Shown piece after piece: positions 1-8,177 of a stretch of DNA of 64,000 nt; position 1 is the stretch's first letter; each line of letters begins with the position of its first letter. The DNA is from Pseudomonadota bacterium (GTDB lineage: Bacteria; Myxococcota_A; Polyangia; Polyangiales; Polyangiaceae), in contig JAEYYX010000119.1 in the NCBI GenBank assembly GCA_023428245.1, positions 1 through 64,000 of the forward strand, read 5' to 3'. The position numbers and the translations under genes were made by a program. The notes under the pieces were generated by a model. That model made no database searches and was not told where the DNA came from. It saw nothing but the letters and a program-made list of their open reading frames with translations.

Positions 1-29
1 CGCCCCCCAATCAGTCGGGCGGCCGCGCC

Positions 30-227
30 GTGCTCAAGCGCATGAATGAGCGCGCCAAGGCAAAGTCAGAAGATCTCACAGAGCGCACTCAGGAGGGCGT
101 CAAGACGGCTGCGCAGGACACCAAACGAGAGCTAAAGGACGCTGCAGAGACGGTTGAACGAAAGATCGACGAGGCGGACAAGGCCCTCGCTCGCGCCATT
201 CGTGACAAGGATGACGAGCGCGAGTGA
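30..227 (+). CDS. Small charged coiled-coil protein, 5' end open
   Basis: A small, highly charged protein of about 65 residues, rich in Lys, Glu, Asp and Arg, with long helical stretches and no membrane segment. It resembles the small stress-associated helical proteins (CsbD or YtxH-like in style), but no motif fixes the family. The frame has no stop back to the window edge, so the true start may lie outside; GTG at 30 or ATG at 42 are internal options. It ends in TGA followed directly by TAA. Function unknown. Confidence 0.5.
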   Translation: MLKRMNERAKAKSEDLTERTQEGVKTAAQDTKRELKDAAETVERKIDEADKALARAIRDKDDERE

Positions 228-356
228 TAAAGGAGACGCCTCACACACTTCTCTCCTCATCCGAATCTCGCCCCCGCTCACGGCGCGCAGTGGGAGCTAG
301 GACCGCGTCAAGAGGCCTCGACAAGAGGCCTCAGAAACGCGCCTTGAGGACGCTGT

Positions 357-674
357 TTACGCCGCTTTGCGGCGCGTCTCGTTCTTCTTCCTCGTAGCAG
401 CCGCTTTCTTCGCTGAGGCGCTCCGAGCGGCCGTGGTCCGGGAAGCGGACTTTTGGCCTCCGACCTTGCCGCCTTTCTTCGCAGACATGTTCGTGTCCGG
501 CCGACCACGACCGCTCCCGGACTTGTTCCCGCCGCCGGAATCCTTATTGACGGTGGCCCATGCGCGTTGAGCGGCCTCCTCCGCGCTCACACCCCGCTCC
601 TTATAGGAGTTCTCGATGTGTTCGGCTTTTCGCTTCTGCTTATCGGTGTACTTCGATTTGTCTCCTTGGGGCAT
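357..674 (-). CDS. Basic small protein of the 'plasmid stabilization protein' type
   Basis: A 105-residue protein. The N-terminal half (about 1-60) has the conserved layout seen in small proteins commonly annotated 'plasmid stabilization protein': a MPQGDKSKYT start, a KAEHIE helix, an AWATVNK block and a GGGNKSGSG turn. The C-terminal half is a Lys/Ala/Arg-rich tail resembling histone-H1-like tails, so binding to nucleic acid is possible. ATG at 674 is preceded by AGGAG at a 7-base spacing. The historical name is not proof of a role in plasmid maintenance; nothing here suggests a plasmid. It is an isolated gene, convergent with gene 1. Confidence 0.7.
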   Translation of the reverse strand: MPQGDKSKYTDKQKRKAEHIENSYKERGVSAEEAAQRAWATVNKDSGGGNKSGSGRGRPDTNMSAKKGGKVGGQKSASRTTAARSASAKKAAATRKKNETRRKAA

Positions 675-742
675 ATCGATCTCCTCTCTTTTCCTGATCC
701 ATATTGATTGCAGAAAAGACGTTCCAGAAACCCCGAGCTTCG

Positions 743-1171
743 TTAACCGCCAGGTCCCGCTTCCGTCCCTGAAGCTTCCTCAGACGAGGGCTCTTCGGGC
801 TCGACGAACGCGGAGGAGTGGCCGAACACCGACGCGCGAGCCGTGAGGATAAAGCGGAATACAGCCTTGCGTTCCGCGTCGGTGAGTTTCGCATACTTGC
901 CCATCTGGACCATCGTGGTCGGCCACTGTTGCTCGGGCAGATAGGTCACGTCCGGATGGCGATGACACTCGTTACACCTCTCCATGAAGAGCCGCCTTCC
1001 GAGCAGGAGCTCTGCTTCGGAGGTGTCGGGCCAGCGACTTTCCGCTCGTCCGATCCATTCTTGACTCGGAGGGTGAGGAACGGGGGCCGTTCGAGGGAGC
1101 GAGACGCATCCCACGAGGGCACCCGCTGCAAGTAGGGGAAGAAGCGGAAAGAGGGATCGGGCGTTCGACAC
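743..1171 (-). CDS. Mono-haem cytochrome c-like lipoprotein
   Basis: A 142-residue lipoprotein. A signal peptide ends in LVGC (Cys22), and a single covalent haem site, CNECH, lies at residues 66-70 with His70 as the proximal ligand. Met87 or Met90 could be the distal ligand. The C-terminus is acidic and Gly/Ser-rich. It probably acts as an electron carrier or haem sensor outside the inner membrane. The start is GTG with GGAGG six bases upstream. It begins 9 bases after the stop of the cupin-like gene, so the two are likely co-transcribed. The redox partner is not visible. Confidence 0.75.
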   Translation of the reverse strand: MSNARSLFPLLPLLAAGALVGCVSLPRTAPVPHPPSQEWIGRAESRWPDTSEAELLLGRRLFMERCNECHRHPDVTYLPEQQWPTTMVQMGKYAKLTDAERKAVFRFILTARASVFGHSSAFVEPEEPSSEEASGTEAGPGG

Positions 1172-1180
1172 TGATTCCTC

Positions 1181-1969
1181 CTACGCAACGATCATGCCGT
1201 AATTCGCGGGCTCTCGCTGCGCCGTCATCACGAGCGAGAGTGAGTCTGACGAGGCCTCATGGCGATGCCACCAGCCCCTCGGCAGGTACAGAACGTCTCC
1301 TTCGGAAAGCTGCGCCATCCAAAGTCGCGACGTCTCGTACCGATGAGCATCAAGGTCATCGTCGGGTAGTCCTCGGTCGGTGACCAGCGTGTTGGGGCGG
1401 AAGTAGTGCTGACTTCTGCCTTGAGATTGGACGAAGAAGGCGGGGCAGTCCGAAGTCCGCCATGCGTCCTCGCGATACCGATCGGAGCACATCTCGAAGA
1501 CGCGCGGGCGGCTCCCGCTCTCCGGGGGCAGGTCCGCAAGAACGCGCACTGCCTCCTCAAAGACGCGGCTCGCCGGGCCACCTGCTCCAATCTGCTCCAC
1601 TCTACGCCGAACGTGGGCACTCGCCGAAACCTGGACGCAGCCCGAACCGAGTTGTTCCTGGACACTTCGCGCAAAGGAGCGAAGCACCGGGCAGAACCGT
1701 TCAGCGCCAGAAATGACCATTCCGACGCCCGTCTTGCGCTCTCCCGAGCCTGCCGCGCCAGCGGCCTCATTCGATTCTGCGACAAGCAGCGCTTCCGGCC
1801 CGGCGCTCGCGAGCAGCACTTCGAAATGAGACCAGCCGAAGCAGAACTCAGGAGTCGAGATCATCCCGGACAGGACAAAAGGCTCGCCTCCGAGATATCG
1901 CGTCTCAAACGCCGGTAGGCAGCTCGAGAGGAGCCGTTCGGAGCGGATTCTGGTGATGGGTGCGTTCAT
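1181..1969 (-). CDS. JmjC/cupin-type (Cupin_4) protein
   Basis: A protein of about 262 residues if it starts at ATG 1969; the frame also runs further upstream. The C-terminal half looks like a double-stranded beta-helix of the Cupin_4/JmjC family: a segment LSEGDVLYLPRGWWH close to the C-terminus, where the last His is the usual distal iron ligand. An upstream QHYFRPN segment could supply the first ligand. Family members are 2-oxoglutarate/iron hydroxylases such as ribosomal oxygenases, or related metal-binding proteins. The usual HxD pair is not clear, so catalysis is uncertain. It leads a two-gene unit with the cytochrome lipoprotein. Confidence 0.6.
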   Translation of the reverse strand: MNAPITRIRSERLLSSCLPAFETRYLGGEPFVLSGMISTPEFCFGWSHFEVLLASAGPEALLVAESNEAAGAAGSGERKTGVGMVISGAERFCPVLRSFARSVQEQLGSGCVQVSASAHVRRRVEQIGAGGPASRVFEEAVRVLADLPPESGSRPRVFEMCSDRYREDAWRTSDCPAFFVQSQGRSQHYFRPNTLVTDRGLPDDDLDAHRYETSRLWMAQLSEGDVLYLPRGWWHRHEASSDSLSLVMTAQREPANYGMIVA

Positions 1970-2417
1970 GGTGCTTGTACGGGTCTTGAGGGAGCCGGGC
2001 ACTCCTGTGCGCGGGTGAGGCATTTGCGCTGAGTCATTCGCAGACCCGGGCGCGGAGGGGAGTCAGGGTCCTCGTCGGGACGACAGCGGCAGGGTCGCTA
2101 AAAGCGCGGGTCCCTGAGCACGGCCTCTCGTCCCAACGAAGCGTGACTCAGTCGGACCCAGAGCAAAGGGCATGCCGTCGAAATCCCTCGCGTAATCCCG
2201 GAACTTCACGAGCGGAGTGCAATGTCGGCCGGCGAATCAGCCGAAACCGACATGAAGCCGCTGCCCGGGGTAGAGAACCTGAGACGAAAGTGCGCCGAGG
2301 CAGAAGCCCGCCTGCGGCATTCCGCTACACGAAGCGCGCAAGGCCTATGCGGAGCCCGACGCGAAAGCTTGATGGCACGCCGCGTGCTTTTGGTCCGTCG
2401 TCAGGAGCCCAATACCC
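1970..2417. other. Intergenic stretch, no supported gene
   Basis: Between the minus-strand cupin gene and the plus-strand ferritin-like gene. Short open frames on the plus strand (about 2143-2455) have shadow-like, Arg-rich translations and no convincing ribosome-binding sites, so none is called. The stretch must hold the divergent promoters. AGGAG at 2403-2407 is the ribosome-binding site of the ferritin-like gene. Confidence 0.6.
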
Positions 2418-3035
2418 ATGAAGAAAACTTCCTACGATACGGACCAAGTCACTGAGCTTCTCTACCAGGCCCTGGAAACCGAGCTCGGTGGAGAACAGAT
2501 CTACGAGCAGGCAGTCAGCGCTGCTCAAAATAGCGACCTCAAAAAAGAGTGGAGCAAGTACCTCAAGGAGACGAAGAACCATCAGAAGATCCTGCTGAAC
2601 GTCTTCAAGGAACTCGGCCTCGACCCGGAGGTCGAAACACCTGGCCGCGCGGTGGTCCGGCTCCTTGGCGAGTCACTCGTCCAAGCCATCGAAGAGGCGG
2701 TTTCTGAAGGCGACGAAGCCGCAGCGCAGATCGTCGCCGCGGAGTGTGTGGTCCTCGCTGAGACCAAAGATCACCTCAACTGGGAGCTGATCGGACATGT
2801 GGCGGAGAACGGAAGCGGCGCTTGGAAGGACACTCTGAAGCGCGCCTTCGAAGAGGTCGAGACCGAAGAAGATCACCACCTCTATCACACCAAGGGATGG
2901 TGTCGTGAGCTCTGGATCGACTCCCTCGGGCTCCCGGCGGCCTTACCGCCCCCGGAAGAGATCAAGAAGGTCGAGACCGCGATCGGCGCTGCCCGCGCGG
3001 AGAAGGCGCGCGAGCCTTACGTGCAGAAGCACTAA
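2418..3035 (+). CDS. Ferritin-like four-helix-bundle protein
   Basis: A 205-residue, acidic, almost fully helical protein without a signal peptide. The first helix carries ALETELGGEQIYE. A second contains a Glu and His suitable for a di-iron site (KETKNHQ), and a later EEDHHLYH segment repeats the pattern. This fits the ferritin-like/rubrerythrin superfamily, whose members oxidise or store iron or reduce peroxide. ATG at 2418 has AGGAG ten bases upstream. It stands alone, convergent with the DUF2231 gene. The superfamily is fairly sure; the reaction is not. Confidence 0.7.
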   Translation: MKKTSYDTDQVTELLYQALETELGGEQIYEQAVSAAQNSDLKKEWSKYLKETKNHQKILLNVFKELGLDPEVETPGRAVVRLLGESLVQAIEEAVSEGDEAAAQIVAAECVVLAETKDHLNWELIGHVAENGSGAWKDTLKRAFEEVETEEDHHLYHTKGWCRELWIDSLGLPAALPPPEEIKKVETAIGAARAEKAREPYVQKH

Positions 3036-3203
3036 CATCTCGCCCCCAAGAAGACACCGAGCAGCCTGGAACGCCTTTGCGCGGATCCGGGCTGCTCTCA
3101 TTTGTTTGTGCGGATGATTTGTACGGACCGAGCGCCCGCGCACGGGCGTCACCCCAGCGTTCAGGGCGTTCAGGCGAACGGGTTCAGGCGAGCGCCTCGA
3201 ACC

Positions 3204-3653
3204 TCAATCCCGGTCCACCACGCGCGGCACCGTCGGCTCCATTCCAACGCCGTCCTGATAAACCAAGTAACCACCGACCGCCCCGGTCGCCGCGAGCAGG
3301 AGCGCGCCGAGGACCGAAAGCGAAAGCGCGCCCGCGCTCGCCTGCTCCCCCCGGTTCTTCCAGCGCAAAGCTAAGGTCAGCGCGTAGACAGCGGTGGCGA
3401 GCACGGCCAAGACTCCGTGAACGATCATGCGAACGTGCGCGTCATCGCTCGGTATTGGCACAGTGAAGAAGGCGACGAGCCCTCCGAGCGCCGCGATCGG
3501 GGCCGAGATCACGCCTGCGGCCAGAAGTCCCACAGCGACGCGGCTCAGCCCTTCCTTTCTTCGCCGGCGCGCGACGAACTCGAGCACCGTCGAGGAGAAA
3601 AGGAAGGCGATAGGAAAGTGGACGAAAGCTGGATGGATTTCCCAAATGTTCAT
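3204..3653 (-). CDS. DUF2231-family membrane protein
   Basis: A 149-residue integral membrane protein with four predicted helices (about residues 10-27, 40-62, 78-97 and 110-130). It opens with the family signature, His and Pro in an IHPAFVHFPIAF segment, followed by an Arg-rich cytoplasmic loop. DUF2231 proteins are inner-membrane proteins sometimes linked to haem or metal handling, but their function is not established. Family assignment comes from the HP-x-HFP motif and topology. Confidence 0.75.
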   Translation of the reverse strand: MNIWEIHPAFVHFPIAFLFSSTVLEFVARRRRKEGLSRVAVGLLAAGVISAPIAALGGLVAFFTVPIPSDDAHVRMIVHGVLAVLATAVYALTLALRWKNRGEQASAGALSLSVLGALLLAATGAVGGYLVYQDGVGMEPTVPRVVDRD

Positions 3654-4251
3654 GCTGGTTCCCTGACGAAGCCGATCCCCTCAGGATCGACGCCACTCAT
3701 CAGCAATGGCCATGCCACGCGCAAGAAGAACCGCTGTGGGGGCCCAAGGCCTCGGAGACACGGTTGAGCGCACGGACGTCTCACGGTGGCGAATGAGCTC
3801 ACCGTTCAAGCATCCAGAGGGTTCCGTGAGTGGCGGCGGCGGCGTTGGCGGCAGGGGTGTCCAGCGCTGGAGCGAGGTCAAGGCGAGGCGAACGACCGAA
3901 GCGAGATGGAGGCTCCTGGGGACGTTCGTTGCGCCGCCGATTTTGGCGCATGCGGGCCAGGAGAGCTCAGGCGAAGGCTCGTTCGGGCTCAGTCTTTTGT
4001 GATGGACCGGGGCCAAAGAACCACGAGCCATGGCACCGAACATGCATGGACAAGGGGCATGCGCTTCGTCCTTCGCGCTCCCGAAGAGCGCCCTCTTCCC
4101 ACTGTCGCCCGCGAACGTGTCGTCAAAAAAAGCTCTGGCTATCGCGCGGCGGAGCGTCTCGAACGAAAAGGACATCCTCCCTTGAGCGGTACTGTCCGTT
4201 TGCTGTTCTGGATGACTCGCCGAAGCCTCAGAGATTTTCTCCACCTCTCCC
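3654..4251. other. Intergenic stretch, no supported gene
   Basis: About 600 bases between the DUF2231 gene and the oxidoreductase gene. Several long frames overlap here on both strands (about 3681-4376), but their translations are Arg/Pro/Ser-rich, mutually overlapping, without recognisable domains, signal peptides or ribosome-binding sites. They look like chance frames of GC-rich DNA. No clear hairpin or repeat was found. Confidence 0.55.
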
Positions 4252-5691
4252 ATGTATGATGCGGTGATCGTCGGTAGCGGTCCGAATGGGCTCGCGGCTG
4301 CGACGGTCCTCAGCCGCGAGGGATACTCGGTCCTCGTCATCGAAGGAGCTGCGAGCCCCGGCGGAGGCACACGCACCGAAGAGCTGACGCTCCCCGGCTA
4401 CCTTCACGACGTCTGCTCTGCGGTTCATCCGCTCGCCGTAGCCTCCCCGCTCTTGCGTACCCTCGAACTCGAGAAACACGGCGTCGTGTGGCGACATACG
4501 GAGGCGCCGCTCGCTCATGTCATGGGCGACGACCAGGTCCTTACCCTTGAGCGCAGTGTCACCGTGACAGCGGCGCAGCTCGGCCGCGACGGGACTCGTT
4601 ATGAAGCTCTCGTGACGCCGCTCGTGGAGAGATTCGACGATCTCGTCGCGATGTTCGTCGGACCGCTTCGCTTCCCGCGCCATCCGCTGCTCGGCCTGAG
4701 GTTTGCGAAAGATGCTCTCCTTTCCATGAACTCTCTCGCGCGGCGCTTCAAAGATCCCAAAGCTCGAGCGCTTCTGGCAGGTGCGGCGGCGCACTCGATG
4801 CTTCCCCTCGACGTACCGGGCACCGCCGCCTTCGCGCTCATCTTAGCCGTCTCCGGACACGCCGTCGGCTGGCCCGTGGCCGAAGGGGGATCGCACTCGA
4901 TTGCCCGAGCGCTGCTCGCGCAAATCGACAAGCACGGCGGCGAAGTTTGGCTCGAGCATCCGGTGCGGAGCAGCCGCGATCTACCCCCCGCGCGTGTCTA
5001 TCTCTTCGATGTAACGCCTCGCCAGCTCCTCGCGATCGACGATGGCTGGCTCCCGGGCTCCTATCGAAAGCGCCTCGCTCGCTACCGTTACGGCCCTGGT
5101 GTGTTCAAAATCGATTGGGCGCTCGACGGGCCCGTCCCCTGGAAGAACCCGGCCTGCCGCCGTGCGACGACGATTCACCTCTGGGGCTCTGCGGATCAGA
5201 TGCACGCGGCAGAGAGCGCTCCTCATGACGGAAAGATCGCTGAGCAGCCTTTTGTTCTCTTCGTCCAGCCCACCTTGGCCGATCCGAGCCGAGCTCCTTC
5301 GGGCAAACACACCGGCTGGGCCTACTGTCACGTGCCAGCCTCCTCTCACGAATCTATCACAGATCGGATCGAGACCATGCTCGAGCGCTTCGCGCCCGGC
5401 TTCCGCGACCTGATCCTCGCGCGCCACACGCGCACCGCAGCTCAAATGGAAGAGTATAACCCGAATTTCGTCGGCGGGGATATCAACGGGGGCGCGGCGA
5501 CTCTCAGCCAGCTCTTCTTCCGGCCGGTCGTGAGCCTCGATCCCTATTCGAGCGCAAACCCTCGAGTATTTCTATGTTCTTCGGCCACGCCGCCCGGTGG
5601 CGGCGTCCATGGTCTCTGCGGATATTTTGCCGCCCAGAGCGCACTCCGCCGCCTCCGCGCGAGGACGAAGCCGCCTTCGCTCCTCCGGTGA
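4252..5691 (+). CDS. FAD-dependent phytoene-desaturase-like oxidoreductase
   Basis: A 479-residue protein. It begins with a Rossmann dinucleotide-binding fold: GSGPNGLAAATVL at residues 8-20 and an acidic residue ending the second strand (VIEGA). The FAD-family GG segment (PGGGTRTEE) follows. The C-terminal end has the second flavin contact, with SSATPPGGGVHGLCG and a final helix. The overall layout matches the crtI/PYROXD2-like family of NAD(P)/FAD oxidoreductases. The substrate cannot be read from sequence; no carotenoid genes are adjacent. It is probably soluble or peripherally membrane-bound. Confidence 0.85.
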   Translation: MYDAVIVGSGPNGLAAATVLSREGYSVLVIEGAASPGGGTRTEELTLPGYLHDVCSAVHPLAVASPLLRTLELEKHGVVWRHTEAPLAHVMGDDQVLTLERSVTVTAAQLGRDGTRYEALVTPLVERFDDLVAMFVGPLRFPRHPLLGLRFAKDALLSMNSLARRFKDPKARALLAGAAAHSMLPLDVPGTAAFALILAVSGHAVGWPVAEGGSHSIARALLAQIDKHGGEVWLEHPVRSSRDLPPARVYLFDVTPRQLLAIDDGWLPGSYRKRLARYRYGPGVFKIDWALDGPVPWKNPACRRATTIHLWGSADQMHAAESAPHDGKIAEQPFVLFVQPTLADPSRAPSGKHTGWAYCHVPASSHESITDRIETMLERFAPGFRDLILARHTRTAAQMEEYNPNFVGGDINGGAATLSQLFFRPVVSLDPYSSANPRVFLCSSATPPGGGVHGLCGYFAAQSALRRLRARTKPPSLLR

Positions 5692-5719
5692 AAGGTTCGG
5701 CGGCGACCTCCTCGAGCAG

Positions 5720-6094
5720 TCACTTCGGGTTCTGCGCGTCGTATTCCACGATCGGCTTGAAGCCGCCCCAGAACATACGCTTGCCGTCGAAGACGCTCGC
5801 GAACTCATCGGGACCGCCGAAACGAGGGTCCTGCATCCCCCGCTCCCAAGCGAGATCTCGCGTCGCCTTGTCGGGCCAAACAGCGAACGCCGAGACGACG
5901 GTCTCGTCCTCGGTCGCAATCACCGCACGATAGAAGTCTGTCACTTCACCGCGAGGCACATCATCGGCGACCGCCTCACAGTAGAGCAGCAGGCCATGCT
6001 CTTTCATCACGGTCTTGAAGGTCTCGGCCATCTGGCGGTACTTTTCTTCGTTCCCTTTCGGGAGCGGCAGCGCAAAGAAATCAACGTAGGACAT
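5720..6094 (-). CDS. DUF1428 (YbaA-like) protein
   Basis: A 124-residue cytosolic protein covering the whole DUF1428 domain: MSYVDFFALPLPKGN at the start, a conserved DVPRGEVTDFYRAV centre, FAVWPDKATRD, and an FGGF/WGGFKPIVE end. The family (E. coli YbaA) is a dimeric alpha-beta barrel-like fold of unknown role. Length and motifs are complete. It is a single gene, convergent with the oxidoreductase gene. Confidence 0.85.
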   Translation of the reverse strand: MSYVDFFALPLPKGNEEKYRQMAETFKTVMKEHGLLLYCEAVADDVPRGEVTDFYRAVIATEDETVVSAFAVWPDKATRDLAWERGMQDPRFGGPDEFASVFDGKRMFWGGFKPIVEYDAQNPK

Positions 6095-6630
6095 TTCGTG
6101 GTTCTCTCCTTTCGCCGGGCACGGTAGCGACAGGACGACCGAAGCCCAATGGGCAGACTGTCTAGTCTCGAGGCCGGGGCAAAAAAAACTGCGCCCCTAT
6201 GGCCGCAAAGGCGCGGGAGCTCCTGGTGTGATTATGTTGTGATACCCACCACACGTCACGCCCCACGCGAAACCCCTCCCCGGGCCTTCATGGCCCGCGC
6301 TCCCAAAGTTGTTGCCGAAGGGTGTTTGCGTGCTCCCCCTTGCGCTAGGCCCCCTACGAGGCGCTCGGAAAGCAGAAAGTGAGAACTGTCGGCTTTGTCA
6401 GCGGCAATGGCAATTTTGATAGTTTTCGGCGCTGGGGAGCTCCTGCGCCTGCGAAAATTCAACCGAGTCGGACGGACGAGACCTTTTTTGCAGGCCCATG
6501 TCCACTTAGGGGGCGGCTTCAGGTGGCAGGCTCGGCTACCTTGGTCCCGTATCCGGGAACTCGAAAGCTCGAGCATCCAAGCTCCGAGGCAACCCCAAGC
6601 AATATTTTCCCCCCCTTACGATTGAGCGCC
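6095..6630. other. Intergenic stretch upstream of the GH45 gene
   Basis: About 540 bases separate the DUF1428 start from the GH45 lipoprotein start. The frame of the GH45 gene stays open upstream to about 6379, but that extension has no signal peptide and mixed composition; the lipoprotein signal at 6631 sets the start. The stretch has A/T runs (about 6180-6188 and 6483-6489) unlike the coding DNA and probably holds a promoter or leader. No RNA gene was recognised. Confidence 0.5.
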
Positions 6631-7968
6631 ATGGGAACTCCTTCCTCTTCGTTTCGCCGCCCCTCCTTCTTGTCCCTTTCCGTTCTCGGCTTCGCGGTTG
6701 CGCTGGTGTCGACGGGCGGTTGTACCGACGGCCTCACGCCTGGATCGGAGTCGGGGGGTAACGTCACCGCCACCGGAAGTGTCACCGGTGCCGGGGGCGT
6801 AGGCGGAGGCTTCGTGGGAACCGGTGCGGCTTCCGGCATCGGGGGTACCACGGGAAGCGGCGCAGCCACGAGTAGTGGCGGAGGTGGTCCGGGCAGCGGG
6901 AACGCGACGGGGAGCGGCGGTGTTGCCCAGGCAACCGGTGGAGGCGGTCCGAGCAGCGGTGGCGCCGCGCCCTGCGTGGACGTCGAGCCGCCCCCGGATC
7001 CCGAGTGGCCCGACGCTACCTGCCAGAATTGGGCGACCGAAACTGATGAGTGCGGTGCAGCATGGTTCTCGAAATACTGCGACGTGAGCTGCGGTCGCTG
7101 CGTTCCCGAGGGCGGCGGCAGCGGTGGCGCAGGGACCGGCGGCGCGCCACCTTGTGAAGACAAGCCTTACCCGCCTGACCCCGAATGGCCCGACGCGACC
7201 TGTGCGGACTGGGCCACGGAGGCCGACGCATGCGGAGAGAGCTGGTTCGCTGGCTACTGCGACATCACCTGCGGGCGTTGTGTTCCCGAGGGCGGCGGAA
7301 CCGGTGGTGCCCCAAGCGGAGTCGATTGCTCGGGAGAGGGTCTGCCGCAGGTGAACGGCGGCAACGGCTTCGCAACCCGTTATTGGGACTGCTGCCAGCC
7401 CCATTGCGCGCAGTTCGACGGTCACCGCTGCAGCCAAGACGGCATCCAGAGGACCGGCGACTCGAACAGCGCCTGCAACGGCGGGGGCTCCTTCGCTTGC
7501 TACGACGAAGCGCCTAGGGCCGTCTCAGATTGTCTCTCCTACGGCCACATCGCCAAGGCCAACCCGAATTGCGGCCAGTGTTACCGCATCGAGTTCACCG
7601 GGCAGGGCGAGCACAACGCCAACGACCCCGGCTCCAAGCTCATCAAGGGCAAGCAGATGATCGTAAAGGTGACGAACACCGGCAGCGACGTCGCCGGTAA
7701 CCAGTTCGATCTCATGGTGCCCGGCGGCGGCGTCGGCCAGTTCAACGCCTGCAGCCGTCAGTGGGGAAGCAACGACCTCGGCGCGCAGTACGGCGGTTTC
7801 CTCACGAACTGCACAGGGTCTCACTCCGCGAAGAAGGAATGCGTCCGTCAGAATTGCTCGAAGATCCCGGCGGGCCCTGCGCGCGACGGTTGTCTCTGGT
7901 TCGTCGACTGGTTTGAGGTCGCGGACAACCCGAAGTTCACTTCAGAACCCACGAACTGCCCGTTCTAA
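6631..7968 (+). CDS. GH45 endoglucanase lipoprotein with two ShK-like Cys modules
   Basis: A 445-residue exported lipoprotein. The signal peptide ends in a lipobox at Cys31, followed by a Gly/Ser/Thr linker (about 40-113). Two near-identical six-cysteine modules (about 114-157 and 173-213) share CxxWA...C...YCD(V/I)(S/T)CGRC, the spacing of ShK/SXC domains. The C-terminal part (about 230-445) is a GH45 cellulase: RYWDCC with Asp253, GGGSFACYD, a CGQCYRIEFTG segment, and FDLMVPGGGVGQF with Asp360. Those two Asp are the expected catalytic pair of an inverting endo-1,4-beta-glucanase. ATG at 6631 starts the signal peptide. It is probably surface-anchored, with the Cys modules for binding or spacing. 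The modules could be another Cys fold. Confidence 0.88.
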   Translation: MGTPSSSFRRPSFLSLSVLGFAVALVSTGGCTDGLTPGSESGGNVTATGSVTGAGGVGGGFVGTGAASGIGGTTGSGAATSSGGGGPGSGNATGSGGVAQATGGGGPSSGGAAPCVDVEPPPDPEWPDATCQNWATETDECGAAWFSKYCDVSCGRCVPEGGGSGGAGTGGAPPCEDKPYPPDPEWPDATCADWATEADACGESWFAGYCDITCGRCVPEGGGTGGAPSGVDCSGEGLPQVNGGNGFATRYWDCCQPHCAQFDGHRCSQDGIQRTGDSNSACNGGGSFACYDEAPRAVSDCLSYGHIAKANPNCGQCYRIEFTGQGEHNANDPGSKLIKGKQMIVKVTNTGSDVAGNQFDLMVPGGGVGQFNACSRQWGSNDLGAQYGGFLTNCTGSHSAKKECVRQNCSKIPAGPARDGCLWFVDWFEVADNPKFTSEPTNCPF

Positions 7969-7993
7969 GAGAGGCTGAGCATGGACTCGGTGG

Positions 7994-8029
7994 CGGCCCT
8001 TCTTCCCCTCGCGGAGGAGGGGCCGTTTT
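7994..8029 (+). terminator. Rho-independent terminator after GH45 gene
   Basis: The arms starting CGGCCCTT and ending GGGGCCG form a stem of about 13 pairs (two of them G-U) around a short GC loop, followed by TTTT at 8026-8029. It lies 25 bases after the GH45 stop. Confidence 0.7.
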
Positions 8030-8177
8030 CGCGTCGCGCGCCCGTGCCGAGGGCTCCCGAGGTCCCGTTGATCTCCACCGCGTCGAAGCGTGCGCCCAGG
8101 TATTCCAGCCCGACACACCCACCCGACCTTCGCCGCGCGCCATGGCCTCGCTTTGGGCTGTGAGCCTTGCGCGTGCG

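Noticed and set aside
3681..4376. Long overlapping frames on both strands between the DUF2231 and oxidoreductase genes
   Set aside because: They overlap each other, are Arg/Pro/Ser-rich, and show no domain, signal or ribosome-binding site; typical chance frames of GC-rich DNA.
6750..6970. Gly/Ser-coding low-complexity DNA as tandem repeat or satellite
   Set aside because: It encodes the lipoprotein linker in frame with varied codons, so it is protein-level low complexity, not a DNA repeat element.
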